Source of the DNA: Accumulibacter sp.
Lineage (GTDB): Bacteria; Pseudomonadota; Gammaproteobacteria; Burkholderiales; Rhodocyclaceae
DNA: 10,399 nt
Assembly: GCA_031264825.1 (NCBI GenBank)
Contig: JAISDL010000118.1
Location: 1-10,399 of the forward strand
Direction of reading: 5' to 3'
The notes below the pieces were generated by a model that worked only from the letters and a program-made list of their open reading frames with translations, was not told the origin of the DNA and made no database searches. How positions within the stretch are numbered: the stretch's first letter is position 1; each line of letters begins with the position of its first letter. Shown here one piece after another: positions 1 to 6,675 of the stretch. The translations under genes and the position numbers were made by a program.

Positions 1-238
1 GTCGCTGCGAATGTCTCCGCGCGCAATCTCTTGGCCATTCCCGTTCATTGGCGTTTTACCACTCAAAAGGCTCGACGAAAACTCGCTCGGCTCTATCCTT
101 CTGTCTGTCCCTCTGTCTATCACGCTGATTCGACTTGACTGGCTAGTAGGTGCAATCGCCCTGCTTGTCAGGGGGAAAGTGGGGAACCCATGCCGCATTG
201 CTCCGTTCGGCGGTTCTCACCCGTTTGTATTTTATTCC

Positions 239-271
239 GTTGGGGTTCGCATTGCTCACCCCAACCTATGC
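239..271 (-). repeat. GTTGGG...CCCAAC hairpin repeat, copy 1
   Basis: Short imperfect palindrome. On the minus strand it reads ATAGGTTGGGGTGAGC and ends in ACCCCAAC. The arms GTTGGGGT and ACCCCAAC pair perfectly over 8 bp around an 11-nt loop, the best stem of the three copies in this window. Related copies lie at 378-410 and 10332-10363. Such motifs are widespread intergenic repeats in environmental proteobacteria. Short 'GFAALxPTY'-like ORFs across them are spurious translations. Confidence 0.8.
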
Positions 272-286
272 ATTCAGGGATCAGAT

Positions 287-305
287 GAAAACCGATCGGT
301 GTTTC
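287..305. repeat. Small palindrome in the spacer of the left composite repeat
   Basis: The core ACCGATCGGT at 291-300 is a perfect 10-bp palindrome. It is flanked by GAAA on the left and TTTC on the right, with a one-base offset, so the near-palindrome spans about 19 nt. It lies between the CAG-rich hairpin unit (308-375) and the first GTTGGG hairpin (239-271). The right-hand composite repeat lacks this sequence and has a different hairpin in the same place. It could bind a protein or be part of the repeat; nothing more can be said. Confidence 0.4.
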
Positions 306-307
306 AA

Positions 308-375
308 CGATCTTTCTCCGGCGACGGAGCCGCCGGTGACCGATCTGATCCCTGTCCTCTGATGCCTGATCCCTG
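308..375 (-). repeat. CAGGGATCAG-rich hairpin repeat, left copy
   Basis: Read on the minus strand, this 68-nt unit begins with several CAGG/ATCAG steps (CAGGGATCAGGCATCAG), then a GC-rich hairpin, then GGAGAAAGATCG. It aligns without gaps to 10231-10298 on the plus strand, 54 of 68 positions identical by hand count. The hairpin has an 8-bp stem with a 3-nt loop if one G.T wobble is allowed on the minus strand. It lies between two GTTGGG hairpins in the order seen at the right end of the window. No coding potential. Confidence 0.75.
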
Positions 376-377
376 AT

Positions 378-410
378 GTTGGGCTTCGCTGCGCTCATCC
401 CAACCTATAC
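378..410 (-). repeat. GTTGGG...CCCAAC hairpin repeat, copy 2
   Basis: On the minus strand it reads TATAGGTTGGGATGAGCGCA and ends in AGCCCAAC, with a 6-bp stem GTTGGG/CCCAAC. It differs from copy 3 (10332-10363) at only a few positions. It sits about 110 bp upstream of the M20 peptidase start and borders the CAG-rich unit. The whole interval 1-519 has no credible gene: open frames through it run across these repeats and lack homology-like features. Confidence 0.8.
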
Positions 411-519
411 CACCAAAACTTGTGCGGGCTATGCGAGAATGATGGGAGAAACGAGCCGGGGCGGCGGGGGCAGGTCCGCGTATCCGCCCGATTCGATTGA
501 AAACAGGAGAAGAGAAGCG

Positions 520-1683
520 GTGAAAAACAGAGCCTTCCGCTACATTGATACGTACCGAGCCGAGATGCTCGACCTGTGGCGCGACCTCGTCAACATGGAG
601 AGCGGTTCCGACAATATCGCGGGCGTCAACGCGCTCGCCGACAAGCTGCTCGGCGCCTTCGCCGACGCGGGCGCGCAGACGCGGAAAATCGAATTCGAGA
701 AGGCCGGAAGCATCGCGCTTGGTGTTTTTCCGGGCGGTGAAAAACCGCCGGTTCTGTTGAGCGGGCATATGGACACCGTCTTCAAATCGGGCGAGGTCGA
801 AAAACGCCCTTTCACCGTCCGCGACGGAATCGCTTACGGCCCCGGCGTTCTGGATATGAAGGGCGGGATCGTCGCGGCGCTTTTTGTCGCGCGGGCTTTG
901 AAGGCGGCGGGGTACGACGAGCGTCCGATCAAGCTGCTTTTCGCGGGTGACGAGGAAATCGCGCATCGGAATTCCAGAGCCGCCGACGTTATCATGAAAG
1001 AGGCCGAAGGCTGCGCCGCGGCGTTCAACTGCGAAACGGGCTTCATCGACAATTCGGTCGTCGTCGCCCGCAAGGGGACGGCGAATTTCAAAGTCGTCGT
1101 GCATGGCGTCGCCGCCCACGCCGGAGGCGACCCGGAGAGAGGCCGCAGCGCGATACTCGAAATGGCGCATAAAATCATAGACTTGCAGAGTCTGACGCAG
1201 CGCGGCGAGGGCACTACCCTGAATGTCGGGACGATCGAGGGCGGGACGGTCGACAACGCCGTTCCGGGGCGCTGCGAGATCGCCGTCGACGTCCGCTTCA
1301 TCGACCCGTCGGTCTTGCCGAAGCTGAAAGCGCGGATCGACGACGCGCTGGCGAAGACCCATGTCGACGGCACGACGACCGAACTTGTCGATTTCGCCCC
1401 CCGGTTTCAGGCCATGAATACGACGGCGGGCGTCGAAAAGCTCTTCGCGCTCTGGAAGGAAACGAGCGAGGAAAACGGTTTCGGCACGCCCACGCCTGTT
1501 TTGGCGGGCGGTTCTTCCGATGCAGCCTACCTCGTCCTCGCGGGCGTCCCGACGCTCTGCGCGACGGGCGTCAAGGGCGGGAAAAACCATTCGCCCGAAG
1601 AATACGCCGTCGTCGATTCGCTCTTCGAGCGCGTGAAGCTGCTCATCGCGACGATTCTGAAACTCGACGCGCTGGGTGCGTGA
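520..1683 (+). CDS. M20 family metallopeptidase (glutamate carboxypeptidase / ArgE-like)
   Basis: A 387-residue di-zinc amidohydrolase that should release an amino acid from an N-acyl or peptidyl amide. The family pattern is complete: GHMDTVF with H83 and D85, GVLDMKGG with bridging D112, GDEEI with E145 and E146 (general base and metal ligand), ETG with E172, and C-terminal KNHSPEE with H357. A dimerisation/lid domain occupies roughly residues 175-290. No signal peptide is visible, so it is probably cytoplasmic. The GTG start at 520 is chosen because AGGAGAAGAG lies at 505-514; the frame is open further upstream to 376 but that part runs out of a repeat and has no peptidase character. It converges on the racemase gene and overlaps its 3' end by 41 bp. 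The closest named relatives by motif are carboxypeptidase G2-type enzymes; substrate is unknown. Linkage to an amino-acid lyase and racemase suggests it frees a (sulfo)amino acid from a conjugate, which is inference. Confidence 0.9.
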   Translation: MKNRAFRYIDTYRAEMLDLWRDLVNMESGSDNIAGVNALADKLLGAFADAGAQTRKIEFEKAGSIALGVFPGGEKPPVLLSGHMDTVFKSGEVEKRPFTVRDGIAYGPGVLDMKGGIVAALFVARALKAAGYDERPIKLLFAGDEEIAHRNSRAADVIMKEAEGCAAAFNCETGFIDNSVVVARKGTANFKVVVHGVAAHAGGDPERGRSAILEMAHKIIDLQSLTQRGEGTTLNVGTIEGGTVDNAVPGRCEIAVDVRFIDPSVLPKLKARIDDALAKTHVDGTTTELVDFAPRFQAMNTTAGVEKLFALWKETSEENGFGTPTPVLAGGSSDAAYLVLAGVPTLCATGVKGGKNHSPEEYAVVDSLFERVKLLIATILKLDALGA

Positions 1684-2440
1684 TACCGGGGACCTCCGGG
1701 CCTTGCCGCTCCGGGGTCTTTTCGGCGGAGTGTATCGTCGCGTCGCGCCAATAGTCGACGCAGGCTTTTGCGAGCGCGCGGTTCGAGTCGATGCAGATCG
1801 GTAAATGGCGTGAGCCGATTCTTTCGAGCGCGATCGGAATTTCGGTGCAGGCGAGGATCAGGCGCGTCGCGCCGCGTTCGGTGAGCGCGGCGGCGGCGCG
1901 TTCGAACAAGCGCCCTCCCGCGTCGATTTCGCCGCGTTTGACGGAATAACAGCCGGGTTTGAACAAGGCGTCGAGTTCCTCGTCGGTGTTGAACAGCCCG
2001 TCGAAACCTTCCCGCGCGAGGCGCGTCTGATAGATTCCGGAGGCCAGCGTCCCGCGCGTGGCGAGGACGCCGACGCGCGCGGGCGCGGCGACTTCGATTT
2101 TCAGGCGCGCGACGACCGCGTCGACGATGTGGAGGATGGGAACCGGCGACCGCGCGCTCAACGCGTCGTACCAAGCGTGCGCGGTGTTGCACGCGATGGC
2201 GACCCGCGTCGCGCCGGCGTCCGTCAGGCGGTCGATTCCCTCGATGAGCGCGGGGAGCGGCGATTCGCCGGCATCGTCGAGCGCCTTTTGGCGATCCGGA
2301 ATCTGCGGGACGCTCCAGACGACGACGGGGACGTGTTCCTGGTCGATTTCGGCGGGCGTCTCTTCGATCAGTTTTCCGAGAAAATCGACCGTCGCAAGAG
2401 GCCCCATTCCGCCGAGAACGCCGACGAGCGGTTTTTTCAT
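1643..2440 (-). CDS. Aspartate/glutamate racemase family protein
   Basis: A 265-residue cofactor-independent amino acid racemase of the Asp/Glu/hydantoin racemase superfamily. The N-terminus MKKPLVGVLGGMGPLAT is the classic opening of aspartate racemases. Both catalytic cysteines are present: C84 in AIACNTAH and C198 in ILACTEIP. Family members interconvert L and D forms of acidic amino acids by two-base proton transfer. The start ATG (2438-2440) overlaps the stop of the upstream PLP-enzyme gene as ATGA (2437-2440), which fixes the start and implies translational coupling. The last ~35 residues (after about residue 230) look unconserved, are rich in charge and proline, and overlap the convergent peptidase gene over 1643-1683. 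Substrate cannot be read from sequence. Next to a possible cysteate lyase, cysteate (a close aspartate analogue) is an attractive but unproven candidate. Confidence 0.88.
   Translation of the reverse strand: MKKPLVGVLGGMGPLATVDFLGKLIEETPAEIDQEHVPVVVWSVPQIPDRQKALDDAGESPLPALIEGIDRLTDAGATRVAIACNTAHAWYDALSARSPVPILHIVDAVVARLKIEVAAPARVGVLATRGTLASGIYQTRLAREGFDGLFNTDEELDALFKPGCYSVKRGEIDAGGRLFERAAAALTERGATRLILACTEIPIALERIGSRHLPICIDSNRALAKACVDYWRDATIHSAEKTPERQGPEVPGITHPARRVSESSR
1691..1722 (+). terminator. Candidate Rho-independent terminator of the peptidase gene
   Basis: Eight nucleotides after the peptidase stop codon, GACC-T-CCGG (1691-1699) can pair with CCGGGGTC (1711-1718), giving an 8-bp stem with one bulged T and an 11-nt loop, followed by TTTT at 1719-1722. 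It lies inside the 3' coding part of the convergent racemase gene, so it is constrained by that reading frame too. The T-tract is short, so confidence is moderate. Confidence 0.4.
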
Positions 2441-3465
2441 CGCCGGTCGGAATGCGCCAGGGGTTCGGCGAAACCGAAGGCGTCGCGGTAGCCCCAAAGC
2501 CCCGCCGAGCCGCCGGTATGGACGAAGACCACATTTTGCCCCTTGCGGAAAAAGCCTTTCCGGATCAGGTCGATCAGTCCGGCGAAGCCTTTCCCGGTAT
2601 AGACGGGGTCGAGCAGTATCCCTTCGCAGCGCGCAAGGAGCGTCACCGCTTCGATCATCGCCGGCGTCGGTCGTCCGTAGCCCTCGCCGACGTAATCGGA
2701 GTTGACGACGACGGCGCCACGCGGAAAATCGCCGCGGCAGCCGAGGAATTCCCAGGTTTTCCGCGCCAGATGGGTGACGTTTTCTTCCTGTTTTTCTTTC
2801 GGCGCGCGGACGCTGATACCGAGGATCGGGATTTGCGCGTTCTGCCCTTCGATGCCGACGAGCAGGCCCGCCTGCGTTCCGGTACTTCCGGTGGCGTGTA
2901 CCACGCAGTCGATCTTCAGCGCGCGTTCGTTGAACTGCGAGACGAGTTCCTGCGCGCAGACGACGTAGCCGAGCGCGCCGACCTCGTTCGACCCGCCGCC
3001 GGGAATCAGGTACGGGACTTCGCCGGCGTCCGTCAGACGTCTCCCGACGGCGGCGATTTCGGCGTTCATGTCGAGTCCGCCGGGGCGCGTTTCGATCGTC
3101 GCGCCGAACACGCGGTCGAGGAATACGTTTCCGCTGCCGTAATAATCGGGGCTACCGTCGCCGATACGCTCTTCGAGCAGGACGGTCGCTTCAAGGCCGA
3201 ATTTGCGCGCCGCCGCGACGGTCTGCCTGACGTGGTTCGATTGCGTCGCGCCTTGGGTAACAACGCGCGTCGCTTTTTGCGCGAGGGCTTCGCCGATCAG
3301 GAATTCGAGCTTGCGCGTCTTGTTGCCGCCGGTCGCCAGACCGGTATTGTCGTCGCGCTTGATGAAAATCGCGGGGCCGTCGAGCAGACGGGTCAGGTTG
3401 GGGAGGTATTCGAGCGCCGTCGGCGCGTGCGTCAGCCGGACACGTGGGAAGCGTGCGAGATTCAT
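2437..3465 (-). CDS. PLP-dependent D-cysteine desulfhydrase / L-cysteate sulfo-lyase family enzyme (CuyA/DcyD type)
   Basis: A 342-residue fold-type II PLP enzyme, the usual length for this family, which also includes ACC deaminase. The Schiff-base lysine is K49 in ATGGNKTRKLEF. QSNH (75-78) follows as in the family, the PLP-phosphate loop is TGSTGTQAG (192-200), and LLDPVYTGKG (284-293) and VHTGGS (315-320) complete the active site. Such enzymes eliminate the beta substituent, giving pyruvate and ammonium plus sulfide (D-cysteine) or sulfite (L-cysteate). From memory, TGLATGGNKTRKLEFL, VHATGSTGTQAGL, RAPKEKQEENV and DYVGEGYG resemble the cysteate lyase CuyA of Ruegeria pomeroyi more than E. 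coli DcyD, so I lean towards CuyA-like; no alignment was run. The ATG at 3465 is preceded by AAGGA at a good distance. It is first in a two-gene operon with the racemase and divergent from a sulfonate-type importer. Confidence 0.88.
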   Translation of the reverse strand: MNLARFPRVRLTHAPTALEYLPNLTRLLDGPAIFIKRDDNTGLATGGNKTRKLEFLIGEALAQKATRVVTQGATQSNHVRQTVAAARKFGLEATVLLEERIGDGSPDYYGSGNVFLDRVFGATIETRPGGLDMNAEIAAVGRRLTDAGEVPYLIPGGGSNEVGALGYVVCAQELVSQFNERALKIDCVVHATGSTGTQAGLLVGIEGQNAQIPILGISVRAPKEKQEENVTHLARKTWEFLGCRGDFPRGAVVVNSDYVGEGYGRPTPAMIEAVTLLARCEGILLDPVYTGKGFAGLIDLIRKGFFRKGQNVVFVHTGGSAGLWGYRDAFGFAEPLAHSDRR

Positions 3466-3653
3466 GAAGGCATCCTTGAAAACGGGAGAGGCGCTTACGA
3501 TACAACCGCGCGCCGAAAAATGGAACGATTTTTCTCTTATAAACAATCGCGCATAAGAAAAGACAAAAACATTCGTTCCGATTTCGAGTCCGGCTTCTTA
3601 GCATTTGGGCTTCAAGCGCGAAAGCGCGGCCACTTACACAGGAGTCACGCAAG
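3466..3653. promoter_or_regulatory. Divergent intergenic promoter/operator region
   Basis: This 188-bp region separates the minus-strand PLP-lyase/racemase operon from the plus-strand importer operon, so it must hold promoters for both. It is visibly more AT-rich than the flanking genes, especially 3515-3585. A weak plus-strand sigma70-like pair is TTGAAA (3476-3481), 17-bp spacer, GATACA (3499-3504). A good ribosome site AGGAG lies at 3640-3644 before the importer start. A small GCGC-GAAA-GCGC hairpin occurs in the leader near 3615-3628. The promoter assignments are tentative. Confidence 0.6.
3514..3586. promoter_or_regulatory. Nested inverted repeats, candidate operator
   Basis: Outer arms: GGAACGA (3522-3528) is mirrored by TCGTTCC (3573-3579), and the match extends outward through CGAAA (3514-3518) and TTTCG (3582-3586) with small offsets. 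Inner arms: TCTTAT (3535-3540) and ATAAGA (3553-3558) with a 12-bp gap, giving a TTAT-N12-ATAA core resembling the T-N11-A boxes of LysR-type regulators. The two dyads have centres 4 bp apart. Position between divergent operons suggests one regulator controlling both. No regulator gene is in the window. Confidence 0.45.
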
Positions 3654-4652
3654 ATGAAAAAGACGATCGCCCTCCTTTTGGGCGCGGGACTGACCGCCGC
3701 CAGCGTCGCGGCTTACGCGGAAGGAAATCTCCGCGTCGCCCAGCAATTCGGCATTTCCTATCTGATCTTCGACGTCGTCCGGGAACAGAAGCTGATCGAG
3801 AAGCACGGCGCGTAAGCCGGACTTGACATCCGCGTGGAATGGGCGAAGCTTTCGGGTGTTACCGCGATGAACGAGGCGCTCCTCACGAACAACCTCGACG
3901 TCGTCTCGGCGGGCGCTCCGCCGACGCTGGTCATCTGGGACCGCACGCGGGGCAAGCAAAACGTCAAGGTCGTCGCGGCGCTCGGATCCTTGCCGAATTA
4001 CCTCGTCACGAACAATCCCGCAGTCAGGTCGATCCGCGATTTGAGCGACAAGGACCGTATCGCCACGCCCGCCGCGGGCGTCAGCTTTCAGTCGCGCACG
4101 CTCCAGATCGAGACGGCCAAAATCTACGGCAAAGAGAACTTCAAGCGCTTCGACAGCATCACGGTCAGCCTCCCCCACCCCGAGGCGACGGCGGCGCTGA
4201 TCTCTGGCGGACTCGACATCAACGCGCATTTCGCAAGCGCGCCCTTCTACTACCAGTCGCTCGCGGGGAACAAGAACGTGCACAAGATTCTGAGTTCCTA
4301 CGACGTGCTCGGCGGGCCGCACACTTTCAACCTGGTTTATACGACGCAGAAATTCCACGACGAGAACCCGAAGACGTACAAGGCGCTTTTCGCGGCGCTC
4401 GGCGAAGCCGCCGAATGGATACGGAGCAACAAGGCGAAAGCCGCCGAGGTCTATATCCGGCAGCAGCAGTCGAAACTTCCGCTTGAATTCGTCACGAAGA
4501 TCGTCAAGGACCCTGAAAACGATTTCACGACGGCACCGCAGCGTCTGAAGAAATTAGGCGACGAACTCTACGACCTCGGCGTCATCAAGAACAAGGCGGA
4601 TTCCTGGAAGGATTACTTCTTTGAAGAAGCCCACGTCCTCGAAGGGAGCTAA
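3654..4652 (+). pseudogene. ABC importer periplasmic binding protein (SsuA/TauA/NMT1-like), interrupted by an in-frame TAA
   Basis: Read through, this is a 332-codon periplasmic solute-binding protein of the aliphatic sulfonate/taurine/nitrate class. The ATG at 3654 follows AGGAG (3640-3644). Residues 1-22 are a signal peptide (MKKTIALLLG... cleaved after AYA), followed by LRVAQQFGISYLIFDVV, a typical first strand and helix. Codon 54 (3813-3815) is TAA in the context EKHGA-stop-AGLDIRVEW; the same frame then continues for 278 codons with full family character (AGAPPTLVIWD, SDKDRIATPAAGVSFQ, EATAALISGGLDINAHFASAPFYY). An AAA lysine codon changed to TAA is the simplest explanation. A GTG at 3834 could start a shorter protein, but it would lack the signal peptide and first strand and could not reach the periplasm. 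Either a recent pseudogene, an error, or readthrough. It is first in the importer operon. Confidence 0.85.
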
Positions 4653-4751
4653 ACGCCGTGCCCTCGATCAGGATTTCACGCGGGGCGGTGTGAGCGCGCG
4701 GGCTTCGCTTTATCGCGCCAGAGCACTCCCTTGGGCGCGGCTTCGCGGCGC

Positions 4752-4771
4752 CGGCGAATCGGACTTCGCCG
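4752..4771 (+). other. Intercistronic hairpin between binding-protein and ATPase genes
   Basis: CGGCGAA (4752-4758) pairs perfectly with TTCGCCG (4765-4771) around a 6-nt loop. It lies in the unusually long 181-nt gap between the binding-protein stop and the preferred ATPase start. There is no T-tract, so it is not a standard terminator. Hairpins here in importer operons often stabilise the binding-protein message; that role is inferred from position only. Confidence 0.3.
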
Positions 4772-4833
4772 CGCCGCTTTTCGGGGCTTTCGACGCGCGC
4801 ACCTCGACGCCGACGCAAAACGCCCTGGGTCGC

Positions 4834-5623
4834 GTGATCCTTTCGATCCGGGGATTGAGCCTCGAATACGAGACCGCCGAGCGCGTCGTACGCGCGACGC
4901 ACCGCGTCGACCTCGACGTCTATCCCGCCGACCGCTTCGTCCTGCTCGGCCCTTCGGGCTGCGGGAAGTCGACGCTCCTGAAAGCGGTCGCGGGCTTCCT
5001 CACGCCGACCGAAGGCGAAATGCTGCTCGACGGAAAGCGGATACAAGGCCCCGGCCCCGACCGCATCGTCGTCTTTCAGGAGTTCGACCAACTGCCTCCG
5101 TGGAAAACGGTGCGGCAGAACGTCGTTTTCCCGCTCCTTGCGTCCCGGAGCGCGACGCGCGCCGAAGCCGACGAGCGCGCCGCGCATTTCCTCGACAAGG
5201 TCGGGCTGACCCGCTTCGCCGACGCGTACCCGCATCAGCTCTCGGGCGGGAATGAAGCAGCGCGTCGCAATCGCGCGCGCGCTCGCAATGCAGCCGCGCG
5301 TTCTCCTGATGGACGAACCTTTCGCGGCGCTCGACGCCTTGACGCGGCGAAAAATGCAGGAGGAACTCCTCGCGCTCTGGGACGACGTCCGCTTCACGCT
5401 CCTTTTCGTCACGCATTCGATCGACGAGGCCTTGATCGTCGGCAACCGGATCGCGATCCTTTCGCCGCATCCGGGGCGCGTTCGCGCGGAGATCAACAGC
5501 CATCCCTGGAATCACGGCAGCGGCGGCGAGGAATTTCGAACGGCCACACGGCGAATCGAAGCGCTCCTGTTCGATCCCCCTCCCGAAAACGCCGCCGCGC
5601 GCGGCATACGTGGAATGACATGA
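4834..5623 (+). pseudogene. ABC importer ATPase (SsuB/TauB-like), frameshifted in the signature motif
   Basis: With one base removed this is a 262-residue ABC ATPase of normal SsuB/TauB length that would power the importer at the inner membrane. The Walker A motif GPSGCGKST is at residues 39-47, the Q-loop glutamine is in VVFQEFDQLPPW, the signature LSGG is at 136-139, Walker B LLMDEP at 157-162, the D-loop at 165-167 and H194 in FVTHS. The frame breaks exactly after LSGG: the sequence is GGCGGGAATGAAGCAG where GGCGGGATGAAGCAG would give LSGGMKQR, so one extra A sits at 5251/5252. Without correction the ATPase is cut after the signature motif. The preferred start is GTG 4834 (VILSIRGLSLEYE); the frame is open upstream to 4621, and GTG 4690 would add 48 atypical residues. 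The stop overlaps the permease start as ATGA (5620-5623). Confidence 0.85.
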
Positions 5624-6495
5624 CCGCCGAAAAGATTTTTCCGCCGATCCGGCAAGAATACATCCGCGCGCCGGAAAACTGCGAGACGTCGGCGCGCGCG
5701 CGCGATACGTCCTGGGCGCAACGGATTTTCAGGCGGGGCGCTTTCCGAAAATTCCTGATCCTGGTCTCGTTCGCCGTGCTCTGGGAAACGCTCGCGCGGC
5801 TTCAGAACAACGAACTGCTCCTGCCGACCTTCAGCGCCGTCGTTCGCGCCTTGGCCGAGGGGTTGGGTAGCGGAGAATTGCTCTCCAAATCCTTCGTTTC
5901 CTTGAGCCTCTTGGTCAAGGGCTATCTCGCCGGAATCGTCTGCGCCTTTGTGCTCACGTCGCTGGCCGTCTCGACGCGGACGGGACAAGACCTGCTCTCG
6001 ACGCTGACGTCGATGTTCAACCCGCTCCCGCCGATCGCGCTCCTGCCGCTCTCGCTCCTCTGGTTCGGGCTTGGACAGGGCAGCCTCGTTTTCGTCCTCG
6101 TGCATTCGGTGCTCTGGCCGCTCGCGTTGAATACGCATGCGGGTTTCCAGTCCGTCCCGGAAACGCTACGCATGACCGGGCGCAATTACGGGCTTTCGGG
6201 CGTCCGTTACATCGTCCACATCCTGATTCCCGCCGCGTTGCCGTCGATCCTTTCCGGGCTGAAAATCGGCTGGGCGTTCGCTTGGCGCACGCTGATCGCC
6301 GCCGAACTCGTCTTCGGCGCGTCGTCGGGGAACGGCGGGCTGGGCTGGTTCATCTTCCAGAACCGCAACGAGCTGTATACCGACAAAGTCTTCGCCGGAC
6401 TCACGATGGTCATACTGATCGGCCTGACCGTCGAAAACCTGGTTTTTTCATCGCTCGAACGCGTTACGGTCAGGCGCTGGGGCGTCCAGCACTGA
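5620..6495 (+). CDS. ABC importer permease (SsuC/TauC-like)
   Basis: A 291-residue inner-membrane permease of the sulfonate/taurine/nitrate BPD-transport class. It has a ~40-residue hydrophilic N-terminus, then hydrophobic segments near residues 42-60, 97-117, 136-172, 203-235 and 259-280. The cytoplasmic coupling loop lies near residues 183-207 (TLRMTGRNYGLSG...ILIPAALP), the ATPase contact site of this family. The reading frame is intact. The start ATG overlaps the ATPase stop (ATGA), so translation is probably coupled to the now-broken ATPase gene. Because the ATPase insertion puts the upstream frame in register with this gene, an uninterrupted frame runs from 4621 through 6495; that apparent fusion is an artefact of the frameshift. 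Substrate class (sulfonate-like) is inferred from family and neighbours. Confidence 0.9.
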   Translation: MTAEKIFPPIRQEYIRAPENCETSARARDTSWAQRIFRRGAFRKFLILVSFAVLWETLARLQNNELLLPTFSAVVRALAEGLGSGELLSKSFVSLSLLVKGYLAGIVCAFVLTSLAVSTRTGQDLLSTLTSMFNPLPPIALLPLSLLWFGLGQGSLVFVLVHSVLWPLALNTHAGFQSVPETLRMTGRNYGLSGVRYIVHILIPAALPSILSGLKIGWAFAWRTLIAAELVFGASSGNGGLGWFIFQNRNELYTDKVFAGLTMVILIGLTVENLVFSSLERVTVRRWGVQH

Positions 6496-6675
6496 CCCTT
6501 TGTTTGCGGCGCCCCGGTCGATTTCGCCTTGCGCGCTCGGCTTTCCGGCACGACCGATTTGGAAAACGAATCGGACTTTGCTACTCTTGTCTTGCGATCT
6601 TCAGGGCTTGGTCGGGCGTTTGACCCGTCGCCGGCCTTCCGTCATTGAAACGATACGCCACAGGAATTTCAAGAC

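Noticed and set aside
168..182. CCCTG-CTTGT-CAGGG mini-hairpin in the left non-coding region
   Set aside because: Only a 5-bp stem with no second copy seen; common by chance.
11..376. Open frame of 121 codons at the left end
   Set aside because: It crosses two repeat units, has no ribosome site, and the protein has no domain-like pattern.
304..1590. Long minus-strand open frame (428 codons) opposite the peptidase
   Set aside because: Antisense shadow; it runs from a repeat across the peptidase and shows no domain.
2452..3657. Long plus-strand open frame (401 codons) opposite the PLP-lyase gene
   Set aside because: It is an antisense shadow of a gene with an obvious active site; its translation is low-complexity in Arg, Asp and Ala with no recognisable domain.
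4621..6495. A single long frame apparently encoding an ABC ATPase fused to a permease (624 codons)
   Set aside because: The middle third in this frame has no family character, whereas the +1 frame over 5252-5623 encodes Walker B and the H-loop and ends in an ATGA overlap with the permease. The fusion is an accident of the one-base insertion and the low stop frequency of GC-rich DNA.
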